Positions 41,385 to 50,895 are shown, counted from the stretch's first letter. The stretch is 64,000 bases of DNA from JAWMQL01 sp033283165 (GCA_033283165.1 JAWMQL010000004.1:372001-436000), one strand, 5' to 3'. Notes: a model not told the origin generated them from the sequence alone. Translations and numbers: made by a program.

Positions 41385-42520
41385 ATGCAACCGGTCCAAC
41401 ACATCTCCAGCCGTTCCCTCGACGACCTCGAAGCCGAGCTGATCAGCCTGTCCGCTCGCATCAACGCGGCGGAATACGACTTCCTCGTGCTCATCCGCGA
41501 ATTCGATCTGCGCCAGGGCTGGAAACCCTACCTGTTCAACAACTGCGCCGAGTGGCTGAACATGAAGTGCGGTATCTGCCCGGGTACCGCGCGGGAAAAA
41601 GTGCGCGTGGCGCGCGCGCTGTTCGACCTGCCTTTGATCTCGGCAGCTTTTCAGGGCGGTGACCTGTCCTACTCCAAGGCGCGATCTTTGACTCGTATCG
41701 CGCGACCTGAGAATGAGGAGGCGTTACTGGACTATGCCGTGAAGGCGACCGCGCAACAGGTGGATGACTACTGCCGCCGGCGGCGCAATGTGCTCAAGGA
41801 CGAATCGCTGGCGGATGCCAGACGGCTGTACCGGGCGCGCTACCTGTCTCGTTCGGTGCACGGGGATGGCAGTATGACGATCTCGGTAGAGCTACCAAGG
41901 GAGAGCGGTGAACTGGTGATGAAGGCGCTGGAGATGGCGCTCGGCGCGATGGAATCGGACGGCGAGGCCTGTGACGCGTGCGGAGAAGAAGACGAAACAC
42001 TGCACGAGCGACAGGCCGATGCGTTGGTGGCAGTGGCAAAGGGTTATTTGAATGGCGGCGCCGACCGGGGTAGCTGTACCGCGGACCACTACCAGGTGGT
42101 GGTGCATGTGGATGAAGAGGCTCTGCGTGGCGCGCCGGATGAGAATAGCAAGAGTGACCTGCCGATCGAGACGGTCAGGCGGCTGTGCTGCGATGGCGCC
42201 ATTCTGCCTGTCACGGAAGATGAAAAGGGCAACCCGCTGCATGTGGGTAGGAAGCACCGCGTGGTACAGCCGGCCCAGAAAAGAGCGCTACTTGCTCGAG
42301 ATAAATGCTGCAGGTACCCCGGGTGTACGCATGAAAAGTGGTTGGACGCGCAGAGCCTGCCCCGCTTTTCGGGCATCACGTGGAACATTGGGTCGATGGT
42401 GGTGAAACCAGCCTCGACAACCTGGTTTTGCTGTGTTCGAAGCATCATCGGCTGTTGCACGACGGTGAATTCGAGATCAAAGCCGGTTCGGACGGCGACT
42501 GGCAGTTCCGACGAGGTTAG
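41385..42520 (+). pseudogene. DUF222/HNH endonuclease-like gene, broken by a 23-bp insertion
   Basis: The DUF222-type N-terminal part (MQPVQHISSRSLDDLEAELI..., ATG at 41385 after AAGGAGG) is intact for about 320 residues up to CRYPGCTHEKWLDA. The HNH motif should follow at once. Instead 23 bases (42351-42373) stand between GACGCG and CATCACGTG. After them, in another frame, comes HHVEHWVDGGETSLDNLVLL and CSKHHRLLH, ending at 42520. Removing the 23 bases restores LDA-HHVEHW and one open frame, so the insertion shifts the frame and cuts the nuclease motif. A product read in the first frame would end at 42587 with a nonsense tail. Family members are presumed HNH nucleases of unknown target. Confidence 0.8.
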
Positions 42521-42544
42521 TTGGTGTGCTTGCAGGCAACCGAT

Positions 42545-43426
42545 TTATGCCAGACCGCCGTCCTCCAGCAGGAATTGCAGCATGTAGGCTCTGACGCGCT
42601 CTGCTGCCGGGGACAACCGGAAACCGACCCGGCTGACCTGGCAGATGTCGGTTTCGGTCACGCCGACCCGGTCGACCAGACGCAACTGGCACAGGCTGCC
42701 TACGGCAAGTTCCGCCTCGATCATGCGCGGGGTGGTGATCCAGATGCTGTCGCTGTGCAGGGCGGTTTCCCGGAGGATGTGGTAATTATCGCACACCAGT
42801 TCACCGCTGGTGACGTCGGTGGGCAGTTCCACCCCGGCGAGAAATGGGTAGGCATGGAGCTCTGCGCTTTTTACCCGGGCCCTGCCGGCCAGCGGGTGGT
42901 CGCGCCGAACGACGTGGGCAATGGGCATGCGGGCCATACTGTGCACGCTGATCAGGGGGGAGGAGGGCAGCTGTTCCCGGCCGCAGTAGAACAGCTCGAT
43001 ACGGTCCTGCAGCAGTTCCTGCAGCAACTCCCGGGCCGGTTTGATCACCGCGCGCAGGCGCAGCGCCGGTCGCCTGCTTAGAAATTCCCGGCCCAGCCCC
43101 GGTAATACCATGCTGCCCAGCATCGGTCCCAGCCCGAAGGCCAGGTGACCGGCATCGCCCTGACTGAACAACTCGAGATTGTGCTCGAGGCTGTCCGCCT
43201 GGCGCAGCAGGGCTTCCGTGGCCTCCACCGCGAGGGCGCCCACGGGGGTCAGGGTGGCGCCGCGGCGACCGCGCTCGAACACCGTAATGCCCAGATCCCG
43301 TTCCAGCGCGGCGATGTTGCGGCTCAGGGCCGGTTGCGTGATGTGCAGTTTCTCCGCCGCGCGAGAAAAACTGCCGGCGCGCGCCACGCTGACCATCTGG
43401 GCCAGTTTTCTCAGGTCGTATTTCAT
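42545..43426 (-). CDS. LysR-family transcriptional regulator
   Basis: A 293-residue LysR regulator with the winged helix-turn-helix at residues 1-60 (SFSRAAEKLHITQPALSRNI) and an effector-binding domain typical of the family. It diverges from the sulfatase gene at 43522 with a 95-base, AT-rich promoter region between, the classical arrangement for activation of the neighbour. The effector is probably a sulfate ester or its product. The stop lies 24 bases from the end of the convergent HNH remnant. Confidence 0.92.
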   Translation of the reverse strand: MKYDLRKLAQMVSVARAGSFSRAAEKLHITQPALSRNIAALERDLGITVFERGRRGATLTPVGALAVEATEALLRQADSLEHNLELFSQGDAGHLAFGLGPMLGSMVLPGLGREFLSRRPALRLRAVIKPARELLQELLQDRIELFYCGREQLPSSPLISVHSMARMPIAHVVRRDHPLAGRARVKSAELHAYPFLAGVELPTDVTSGELVCDNYHILRETALHSDSIWITTPRMIEAELAVGSLCQLRLVDRVGVTETDICQVSRVGFRLSPAAERVRAYMLQFLLEDGGLA

Positions 43427-43521
43427 AATCAGAAAGCATGGATCAGTGATAAATAAAGCATTTTAAGTTATGGATTTTGTGGTGCATAGTGCGCCCTGCT
43501 ACTGTCCGGGAGAACCGAACG

Positions 43522-45924
43522 ATGAAACACGCTCTATCTGCTGGCCGCACCCTGAGAGGACTGGCCAGCGTATTGCTTATTGGCGCCAGCGCGGTGCCGG
43601 GGATCGCGGCGGAGCCACCCGGGCGCAGCGCGCTGCCGGCGGTGCCCGCTGCGTTCAGCGGCGAGCTGCTGCCCACGGAGGAGGGGTCCACCCTGTACTA
43701 TCCCGTGGGGCTGTCCGCGCCCGAGGGGGCGCCCAATGTGCTGCTGGTGATGACCGATGACGTGGGCTTCGCCGCCGCCAGCAGTTTCGGCGGCCCGGTG
43801 CCCACACCCAACCTGGATCACCTGGCGGAGCAGGGTCTGCGCTACAACCGCTTCCATACCACCGCCATCTGCTCGCCGACCCGGGCGGCCCTGCTTACCG
43901 GGCGCAATCACCACGCGGTGGGCACGGGTTTCCTGGCGGACGTTGCCTCACCCTATCCGGGTTACACCACCCGAATCCCGCGCAGCGCCGCGACCGTGGC
44001 CCGTATTCTCAGGGACAACGGCTACAACACCGCCATGTTTGGCAAGGACCACAATGTGCCCACGGCAGACCGCAGCCCCGCGGGCCCCTTCGAGCACTGG
44101 CCCACCGGGCGCGGATTCGAACACTTTTACGGCTTCGTTGCCGGTGACACCAACCAGTGGCGGCCGGCGCTGTACGACGGCACCTCGCCGGTGGACAGCC
44201 GGGTCCGGGCGGAGGATTACCTGCTCGACAAGGAACTGGTGGATCACGCCATCGCCTGGCTGCACAACCAGCAGGCCGGGGCGCCCGGCAAGCCCTTCTT
44301 CATGTACTACGCTCCCGGTACCGCCCATGCGCCCCTGCAGGCGCCACAGGAGTGGATAGCGCGCTTCCGTGGTCAGTTCGACCACGGTTGGGACCGGGAG
44401 CGGGAACTGATCCTGGCGCGGCAGAAAGAGCTCGGGGTGGTGCCCCCGGCTACCCGGCTGGCCGAACGGCCGGAGGAAATTCCCGCCTGGGACAGCCTGT
44501 CAAGCGCGGAGCAAACGGTTTACGCGCGCTACATGGAAGTCTTCGCCGCCATGCTGTCCTACCAGGATGCCCAGTTCGGGCGGCTCATGGCTGAACTCGA
44601 GCGTATGGGCCTGGCGGAAAACACCCTGGTGATTTTCATCCAGGGGGATAACGGCTCCAGCGGCGAGGGGGGGCATCACGGCACCCTGAACGAACTGGCG
44701 CACCTGTCCAGCCCGGAAGGGGAGTTGCCCGTAACCGTCGACTGGCTGGCGGACAACCTGGACCTGCTGGGTGGGCCGGACACCTACCTGGGGTACCCGG
44801 TGGGCTGGGCCCTGGCGACCGGCACGCCGTTTCCCTGGGTGAAACAGATCGCCTCGCACCTGGGCGGGGTGCGCAACGGGCTGGTGGTGTCCTGGCCCGC
44901 GGCCATCGAACAGCCGGGGGGGATTCGTCCGCAGTACCACCACGTGATCGACGTGTTACCCACCATCCTGGAGGCCACCGGTATTCCGGCCCCGGAAGAG
45001 GTGGACGGGGTGCCGCAGCAGCCGATTGACGGCACCAGCATGGTGTACAGTTTCAATGCCGCCGGGGCGCCGTCCAGCCGCACCACGCAGTACTTCGAGA
45101 TTCTCGGCAACCGCGGCATCTACCACGAGGGCTGGCTGGCCAATACGCGCCCGCGCAACATGCCATGGAACATCGCCCAGGTCCGGGCCGGCAGCGACGT
45201 CAGCAATTATCCCTGGGAGTTGTACAACCTGGACGAGGACTTCAGCCAGTCCCGTGACCTGGCGGCGGAACACCCGGAGAAACTGCAGGAAATGCAGGCC
45301 CTGTTCGATCGCGAGGCCCGGCGTTACCGGGTCTACCCGGTGCACGATTCCGGCGCCATGGCGCGCATGGGCAAGCTTATGGCGATCCCGGGGGCGGGCT
45401 GGAAGTTCTACCCGCAAAAGACCCTGTGGGGGCCGGACATCCGCCTGTCCCTGGCGGCCGCGCCGCCGATTTTCTCCCTGCCGTTTACCATTGACGCGGA
45501 GATCGAGGTGCCCGCAGAAGGGGCTGACGGGGTGATCGTCGCCGCCGGCAGCCGCTTCGGTGGCTGGAGTTTCTATCTCGACGAGGGGATTCCGGTAGCC
45601 ACCGCGGCAGTGTCGCCGTTGCCCGGCGGCGCGACCCGCATTGCCGGTGACAGGCCCCTGCCACCTGGCCGGCACAGCCTGCGTTATACCTTCAGCGCGG
45701 CGGGAGAACTGCAGATCCTGGTGGATGATGAATTGCTCGTTCGGGGCAGCGTCGCGCGGCGGCCACATCTGATGGCGGGGGGCGGGGAAACCTTCGACAC
45801 CGGGCGTGACAGCAACGACCCGGTCTCCCTCGACTACGCCGACGAGGGCGTCTTCAGCGGCACCCTGCACCGCGTCGACGTGGCGGTGACCCTGCCGCAG
45901 AGGCCCGGCCGCCCAGCCAACTAG
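43522..45924 (+). CDS. Periplasmic arylsulfatase (type I, formylglycine-dependent)
   Basis: An 800-residue sulfatase that would hydrolyse an aryl or steroid sulfate. The signal peptide runs to about AAEPP near residue 30. The metal-binding Asp pair is Asp79-Asp80 (VMTDDVG). The sulfatase signature ICSPTRAALLTG places the formylglycine precursor at Cys117 and Arg121 beside it. The C-terminal 140 residues, from about 660, form an extra beta-sandwich. The ATG at 43522 follows GGGAGA. A formylglycine-generating enzyme is not encoded in the window. It is divergent from and probably controlled by the LysR gene. Confidence 0.92.
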   Translation: MKHALSAGRTLRGLASVLLIGASAVPGIAAEPPGRSALPAVPAAFSGELLPTEEGSTLYYPVGLSAPEGAPNVLLVMTDDVGFAAASSFGGPVPTPNLDHLAEQGLRYNRFHTTAICSPTRAALLTGRNHHAVGTGFLADVASPYPGYTTRIPRSAATVARILRDNGYNTAMFGKDHNVPTADRSPAGPFEHWPTGRGFEHFYGFVAGDTNQWRPALYDGTSPVDSRVRAEDYLLDKELVDHAIAWLHNQQAGAPGKPFFMYYAPGTAHAPLQAPQEWIARFRGQFDHGWDRERELILARQKELGVVPPATRLAERPEEIPAWDSLSSAEQTVYARYMEVFAAMLSYQDAQFGRLMAELERMGLAENTLVIFIQGDNGSSGEGGHHGTLNELAHLSSPEGELPVTVDWLADNLDLLGGPDTYLGYPVGWALATGTPFPWVKQIASHLGGVRNGLVVSWPAAIEQPGGIRPQYHHVIDVLPTILEATGIPAPEEVDGVPQQPIDGTSMVYSFNAAGAPSSRTTQYFEILGNRGIYHEGWLANTRPRNMPWNIAQVRAGSDVSNYPWELYNLDEDFSQSRDLAAEHPEKLQEMQALFDREARRYRVYPVHDSGAMARMGKLMAIPGAGWKFYPQKTLWGPDIRLSLAAAPPIFSLPFTIDAEIEVPAEGADGVIVAAGSRFGGWSFYLDEGIPVATAAVSPLPGGATRIAGDRPLPPGRHSLRYTFSAAGELQILVDDELLVRGSVARRPHLMAGGGETFDTGRDSNDPVSLDYADEGVFSGTLHRVDVAVTLPQRPGRPAN

Positions 45925-45973
45925 TGCCTCACATTTCCGTCACTCCCGGACTCTCGTTGTTCCTGGACTCTGG

Positions 45974-46141
45974 TCATTCCCGCGCAGGCGGGCATCCATG
46001 CGGTTGGTACCAGATGGGGAAATGCCTGGCCGGCACAGGGCAGTACTGTCGCTGCCCGCTGTCAGGCGCAGGATCACTGGCGTTCGCCCCGCCGGCAAGG
46101 AGAATCAGCGTGACCATCATGGCGGCCGGCGTTTTCTTCAT
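45974..46141 (-). CDS. Small secreted-type ORF downstream of synthetase gene (uncertain)
   Basis: A 55-residue frame beginning MKKTPAAMMVTLILLAGG, which looks like a Sec signal peptide with a possible cleavage after ANA. The start has GGAG eight bases upstream. It begins 35 bases after the end of the acyl-CoA synthetase gene on the same strand. Its C-terminal half runs through the repeat hairpin at 45979, giving a low-complexity end (CPVPARHFPIWYQPHGCPP). It may be a true small protein, the remnant of a longer periplasmic protein, or a chance frame. Confidence 0.3.
   Translation of the reverse strand: MKKTPAAMMVTLILLAGGANASDPAPDSGQRQYCPVPARHFPIWYQPHGCPPARE
45979..45992. repeat. Dispersed-type hairpin, CCCGC-GCAG-GCGGG
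   Basis: The segment TCATTCCCGCGCAGGCGGGC with ATCCATG after it resembles the short hairpin repeat common between genes of many proteobacteria. It stands 55 bases downstream of the sulfatase stop and could help terminate that transcript. Confidence 0.6.
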
Positions 46142-46176
46142 GTCATTCGCTCCAGACGGTCTTGCTGACCGGTCGA

Positions 46177-47745
46177 TCAGGTCTGCCAGGGTTGGTCTGA
46201 ACCGTAGAGTACCCGCAGCTGTTTTTTCGCCAGCTTGCCCGAGGGCAGCCGCGGCAACTCCTGCACGAACTGGAAAGATCTGGGGCAGATCACCGCGGAC
46301 AGTCGCGCGTGGCACCAGCGGTCCACGTCCTGTTCCAGCGCCTTGCCGGCCTCGGTCCAGTCTACCGGCTGGATGATCGCCTTGACCTGCTCACCGTATT
46401 CCGGATCGGGTATGCCGATCACCGCGGCATCCAGTACCCGGGGGTGCTCGATGAGTGCGTCCTCGATCATTTGCGGGTAGATGTTCACCCCGCCGGAGAT
46501 GATGGTGAAGTCCTTGCGGTCGGTCAGGAACAGGTAGCCGTCCTCGTCCAGGTGGCCGATGTCCCCGACAGCGAACCAGTCCGGGTGCTGCGGGTGGCGG
46601 GCGCTGTCGGTCTTGTCCGGGTCGTTGAGGTAGTCGAAGCCGCGCCCCGGCACCAGCTCGAAGTAGACGATGCCGTCCTCTCCCGGTGGCAATTCGCGGC
46701 CGGCCTCGTCGCAGATGTGGATCGGGCCCAGCACGGACTTACCGACGGAACCCTTCTTGAGCAGCCACTCCTCGGCCCGGATATAGGTTGCGCCGATGTT
46801 CTCGGTGGCGCCGTAGTATTCGTCCACGATGGGCCCCAACCAGTCGATCATCTGCTGCTTGATGCCCACCGGGCAGGGCGCCGCGGCGTGCAGCACATAG
46901 CGCAGGGAAGACAGGTCGGCGCTGTTGCGCACTGCCTCCGGTAAGGCCAGCATGCGCACGAACATGGTCGGCACGAACTGGGCCGCCACCACGCGGTGCC
47001 GTTCGATCGCGCGCAGGGTCGCCTGCGCGTCGAATTTACGCAGGGTGACAAACGTGCCTCCCAGTCGGTGGGTCAGCAGCATGGTGTTGAGGGGCGCGCC
47101 GTGGTAGACGGGGCCGGCGTTGAACGTTACCAGCGGGTCAAATCTCTCGTACAGCGCGGTGCCGCCGTCCGAGGGGGAAGGCTCCTCGATGGGACCCGGT
47201 TCAAACTTGTGCATGATGCCTTTCGGGCGGCCGGTGGTGCCGCTGGAGTACAGGAAATGGTAGCCGGAGATCTCGTCGGCCACCGGTGTGATCGGCAGGT
47301 CCGCTGCGGCCTGCCACAGGGCCCGGCTGCCCGGCAACGGCTCGCCGCCCGCGTCGAGACAGTGTTCCAGCCCGGGCACCAGTTCCGCGCGCCGGCGGAA
47401 CAACTCGGCGGGCGTGTCGCCGACCTCGGCGCTGGAGATGAATACCCGCGCGCCGCAGTCATTGAGAATATAGGCCGCCTCCGCTGCCTTCAGGTGGGTG
47501 GACAACAGCGCCATGAGAATCCCCGAACGCTGCGCCGCCCAGTACACCAGGGGGAAATCACTACTGTTTTTCAGCATGACACCGATCCGGTCGCCGGGTG
47601 CGAGACCGAGCTGACGGAACAGGTGGGCGAGCCGGTTGGAGCCCTCATCCAGTGCGCGGTAGCTGAGGACCTCGCCGCTGTCGGCGAGGATGAAGGCCGC
47701 CCGGTCCGGGTGCTCGGCGGCGTGTTGGTAGGGGTGCATGCTCAT
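46177..47745 (-). CDS. AMP-forming acyl-CoA synthetase
   Basis: A 522-residue ANL ligase. The phosphate loop is YSSGTTGRPKGI, the A5 segment YYGATENIG, the hinge LTDRKDFTIISGGVNIYP and the catalytic lysine PSGKLAKKQL. The ATG overlaps the preceding SDR stop by four bases, so the two are coupled. It is last of the operon PhyH-MarR-MDR-kinase-dehydrogenase-SDR-synthetase and would activate a fatty or keto acid before the other steps. In the lva operon the counterpart is the LvaE ligase. Confidence 0.93.
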   Translation of the reverse strand: MSMHPYQHAAEHPDRAAFILADSGEVLSYRALDEGSNRLAHLFRQLGLAPGDRIGVMLKNSSDFPLVYWAAQRSGILMALLSTHLKAAEAAYILNDCGARVFISSAEVGDTPAELFRRRAELVPGLEHCLDAGGEPLPGSRALWQAAADLPITPVADEISGYHFLYSSGTTGRPKGIMHKFEPGPIEEPSPSDGGTALYERFDPLVTFNAGPVYHGAPLNTMLLTHRLGGTFVTLRKFDAQATLRAIERHRVVAAQFVPTMFVRMLALPEAVRNSADLSSLRYVLHAAAPCPVGIKQQMIDWLGPIVDEYYGATENIGATYIRAEEWLLKKGSVGKSVLGPIHICDEAGRELPPGEDGIVYFELVPGRGFDYLNDPDKTDSARHPQHPDWFAVGDIGHLDEDGYLFLTDRKDFTIISGGVNIYPQMIEDALIEHPRVLDAAVIGIPDPEYGEQVKAIIQPVDWTEAGKALEQDVDRWCHARLSAVICPRSFQFVQELPRLPSGKLAKKQLRVLYGSDQPWQT

Positions 47746-48485
47746 CCTCGTTGCCCGCCGTCCACGCGCAGGATGGCGCCGGTGGTGAAAGAGGAGGCAT
47801 CGCTGGCCAGCAGCAGAGCGGCCGCGACGATCTCCTCCGGTTGTCCCATGCGCCCGGCGGGCAGGTTCATATGCAACACATCCTCCTCCGGCCAGTCGGC
47901 GGTGGCGTCGGTACTGAACGGTCCTGCAGAGATGGCGTTGACCCGGACCTTCGGGCCCAGTTCCGCCGCCAGCGACACCGTCATCGCGTTCAACGCGGCC
48001 TTGGCGCCGCCGTAGGGGACCACCCCGGGCAGTGCCATCAGCGCGCCGCTGGAACTGATGTTGATGATACAGCCGCCGTCGCCCTGCGCCATGCGGTGGC
48101 CTATCTGGCTGGCCAGCCGGAAAGGCCCCTTGAAGTTCAGGTTCAGTACCGCGTCGAACAACTGCTCGGTGACCTCATGGCTGGGGCAGGCCGGGGACAT
48201 GCCGGCGTTGTTGACCAGGATGTCGACCCGGCCGAATTCCCGGTACGCGCTGTCGACCAGTTCGTCGCACTGTTGCCAGCGGCCCACATGGGCCGCGACC
48301 GCCAGGGCGCGGCGCCCGAGTCCACGGACCTCCGCGGCAACGCGCTCGCAGTTGTCCAGCTTGCGGCTGGCGATGACGATGTCCGCGCCGCGTTCTGCCA
48401 GACCACGCACCATGGCCAGTCCCAGGCCACGGGAGCCGCCGGTCACCAGGGCGACCTTGCCGCTGAAATCGAGCAGGGGATCCAC
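47742..48485 (-). CDS. Short-chain dehydrogenase/reductase
   Basis: A 247-residue SDR with TGGSRGLG at 16-23, NNAGMS near 95, and the catalytic YGGAK after SSSGAL. It starts two bases after the dehydrogenase stop and overlaps the synthetase start. In a pathway on 4-hydroxy acids it could reduce a 4-keto acyl-CoA, the role of LvaD in levulinate catabolism, but this is inference. Confidence 0.9.
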   Translation of the reverse strand: MDPLLDFSGKVALVTGGSRGLGLAMVRGLAERGADIVIASRKLDNCERVAAEVRGLGRRALAVAAHVGRWQQCDELVDSAYREFGRVDILVNNAGMSPACPSHEVTEQLFDAVLNLNFKGPFRLASQIGHRMAQGDGGCIINISSSGALMALPGVVPYGGAKAALNAMTVSLAAELGPKVRVNAISAGPFSTDATADWPEEDVLHMNLPAGRMGQPEEIVAAALLLASDASSFTTGAILRVDGGQRG

Positions 48486-48487
48486 GG

Positions 48488-49786
48488 TCAGTCCTCCAGC
48501 AGGTGTGCGTATTTCTTGCGCGCCGCGGCGAGCCGGGTGGGGTGGTGGTCGGAGGGAAACAGCCCGTCGGCCGGCGTGGCCTGTTTCAGCAGCGCCCTGG
48601 CCACCTGTACCTGATGCACCTCGGTGGGACCATCGGCCACCGCCAGGGTCGGCGCCCCGGCCCAGATCTTAGCGAGCGGGGTTTCCAGCGACACACCCAG
48701 GGAGCCATGCAGGTGGACCGCGCGCCGCGCGACCTCGTAAAACACCTTGCCCAGCTGGATTTTACACATGCCGATATGGGTACGGGCGGCGCCGTGGGGT
48801 TCATTGTCGATGATCCAGGCGGTCTTCAGTACCAGCAGCCGGAACTGCTCCAGCTCTACCGCCGAATCCGCGATCATGCCCTGTACGAACTGGTGGTCCG
48901 CCAGCCGCTTGCCCTTGGTGTGCCGGGACAGGGCCCGTTCCAGCATCATGTCCAGAGCCCTCTGCAGCAGACCCACGGTGCGCATGCAGTGATGGATCCG
49001 GCCACCACCCAGCCGTGCCTGGGCCACCTTGAACGCGCCGCCCGGCTCACCCAGCATGGCGTCCAGGGGTACTCGGACCTGGTTGTAGTGCATGAAGGCG
49101 TGGATGCCGTCATCGTCCTCCTCGTTGGGGGAATCCGACATGATCTTGGTGTTGCGGATGATCTCGATTCCCAGGGTGTTGGCATCCACCAGGAACATCG
49201 ACATTCGTTCGTGGGGCTCGTTATCGGGGTTGGTCACGGCCATCACGATCAGGAATTCGGCATAGCGCGCGTTGGAAGAAAACCACTTGTAACCGTCGAT
49301 GACCCACTCGTCGCCGTCGCGCCAGGCCTTGCATTCGAACTCCAGCGGATCCGCCCCGGCCTGGGGCTCGGTCATGGAAAAGCAGGACACGATATCCCCC
49401 GCCATCAGCGGTTCCAGGTATTTTTCCTTCTGTTCGTCGGTGCCGAACATCGCCAGGATCTCGGCGTTGCCGGTATCCGGCGCCTGCGTGCCGAAGATGG
49501 TCGGGGCCCAGCTCGAGCGCCCCAGGATTTCATTCATCAGGGCGAGTTTGACCTGGCCGTAGCCCGGGCCGCCCAGGTTGGGGCCCAGGTGGCAGGCCCA
49601 CAGTTCCTGTGCCCTGACCTGGTCCTGCAAGGGCCGGATCACCCTGCGCGCCCGGCTGTTCTTCATGTCGTACATATCGGCGGCGTGCGGAAAGAGCAGG
49701 TCCACCAGCTCGCACTCCTCCCTGACAAACTGGTTCATCCAGTCCAGCTTTTCCTGGAACGCCGGTTCCACGCTAAAATCAATCAT
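48488..49786 (-). CDS. Acyl-CoA dehydrogenase, ACAD10/11-like
   Basis: A 432-residue dehydrogenase of the longer ACAD10/11-type. It has the middle-domain CFSMTEPQAGADPL and DEWVIDGYKWFSSNAR, and a C-terminal GSLGVSLETPLAKIWAGAP pattern. Its immediate upstream neighbour is an APH-type kinase. In animals these two modules are fused as ACAD10 and ACAD11; in Pseudomonas they are LvaC and LvaA. That pair converts 4-hydroxyacyl-CoA through a 4-phosphoacyl-CoA, so this enzyme may eliminate phosphate instead of, or as well as, performing simple dehydrogenation. Confidence 0.9.
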   Translation of the reverse strand: MIDFSVEPAFQEKLDWMNQFVREECELVDLLFPHAADMYDMKNSRARRVIRPLQDQVRAQELWACHLGPNLGGPGYGQVKLALMNEILGRSSWAPTIFGTQAPDTGNAEILAMFGTDEQKEKYLEPLMAGDIVSCFSMTEPQAGADPLEFECKAWRDGDEWVIDGYKWFSSNARYAEFLIVMAVTNPDNEPHERMSMFLVDANTLGIEIIRNTKIMSDSPNEEDDDGIHAFMHYNQVRVPLDAMLGEPGGAFKVAQARLGGGRIHHCMRTVGLLQRALDMMLERALSRHTKGKRLADHQFVQGMIADSAVELEQFRLLVLKTAWIIDNEPHGAARTHIGMCKIQLGKVFYEVARRAVHLHGSLGVSLETPLAKIWAGAPTLAVADGPTEVHQVQVARALLKQATPADGLFPSDHHPTRLAAARKKYAHLLED

Positions 49787-49813
49787 CGTTCTATGTCCTC
49801 GTCAGCTTGCTGA

Positions 49814-50884
49814 TCAGCCGTATTTGCCAATGTGCTCGGCAGCGGACTCGAAGCAGTCGGTCACGATCTCTGCGAACCATTTGCCGACCTCCTTATCCAG
49901 TTTTCCCGCGACGGCCTGGGCCACCTTGTATTCCATGATGCAGCCGGCCTTGAAGCGCGCCAGGATCAGGTAGTAGTCGAACTGGCTGACATCGCGCCCG
50001 GTGCCGGCGGCGTAGTAACGCGCCAGTTCCTGGCGGGTGGGCCAGTGGCGTGAGTCGTGCACCGAGTGGGGCACCCGGTCCGGTTCGCGCTCGTCGCGCA
50101 GGCCGCTGCAGAACCAGCCCATGTCCACCAGGGGGTCGCCGATGGTGGACAGTTCCCAGTCCACCAGCGCGTTGACCCGGGCGGGCGGCCCGTCGGCGAA
50201 CAGCATATTGGGGGTGCCTATGTCGCCGTGAATGATCCCGGGCTGGTAATCACGGGGCGTATTGTCCCGCAGCCACTGCTCGACCCGGCCGTAGCCAGGC
50301 AGTTCCCGCCCGGCGTAGCCGTAGCGTTCCCCGTAGGACGCCAGCTGGTTGGCCCAGCGGTCGACCTGCCGCTCGAGGTAATGTCCCGGCCGGCCGAAGT
50401 CGCCCAGGCCCACGGCCTCGTGGTCGACGTTGGCCAGCGCCACCAGCGCATCCACCACCGCGAAGGGGATGCGGTATTCGTATGGCATGCGGTCGAAGGG
50501 CGCCCGGTGTTGCACCTGCTGGTCGATGACCTGGCCGGACCAGCCGTCGACCTTCTGCATCACGTAGAAGGGCGCGCCGACGATGTCGGCATCCTCGCAG
50601 CTTGCGTAACAGTGCGGGTGGGGCACGTCAGTGCCGGCCAGGGCCGTCAATACCCGGGCCTCGCGCAGCACCGTGCGTTCACTGCCCGGCGGCGGCACCG
50701 CCGGGGGACGGCGCATGACCCGGGTCTCGCCGCCCCGGTTCAGGGTGATCACCACGTTGGAGTAGCCCCCGTGCAGGAGTTCGGCCTGCAATGGCCCTGC
50801 GCCCAAATCCGGCAGGTGCCGGTCCAGCCAGTCGCTCAGGCGGGGGATGTCGATCAGTTCGTCCAGCTTGTGTTTTAGTCCCAT
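49814..50884 (-). CDS. APH-family phosphotransferase (4-hydroxyacyl-CoA kinase-like)
   Basis: A 356-residue aminoglycoside-phosphotransferase-fold kinase. The catalytic loop is HGDIGTPN (219-226, Asp221, Asn226) and the metal-binding Asp242 is in VDWELSTIGDP. The N-terminal HGGYSNVVITL near 38 is the glycine-rich loop. Despite the fold it is not likely an antibiotic kinase: it lies 27 bases ahead of the ACAD11-like dehydrogenase, the pair found fused in ACAD10/11 and as LvaA/LvaC. It probably phosphorylates the 4-hydroxyl of an acyl-CoA. A small LvaB-like helper was not found. Confidence 0.88.
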   Translation of the reverse strand: MGLKHKLDELIDIPRLSDWLDRHLPDLGAGPLQAELLHGGYSNVVITLNRGGETRVMRRPPAVPPPGSERTVLREARVLTALAGTDVPHPHCYASCEDADIVGAPFYVMQKVDGWSGQVIDQQVQHRAPFDRMPYEYRIPFAVVDALVALANVDHEAVGLGDFGRPGHYLERQVDRWANQLASYGERYGYAGRELPGYGRVEQWLRDNTPRDYQPGIIHGDIGTPNMLFADGPPARVNALVDWELSTIGDPLVDMGWFCSGLRDEREPDRVPHSVHDSRHWPTRQELARYYAAGTGRDVSQFDYYLILARFKAGCIMEYKVAQAVAGKLDKEVGKWFAEIVTDCFESAAEHIGKYG

Positions 50885-50895
50885 GATGAGCGTCT

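Noticed and set aside
49814..50884. Aminoglycoside-resistance kinase
   Set aside because: The fold is shared, but operon context with an ACAD11-like gene and the pattern of ACAD10/11 kinases argues for acyl-CoA kinase.
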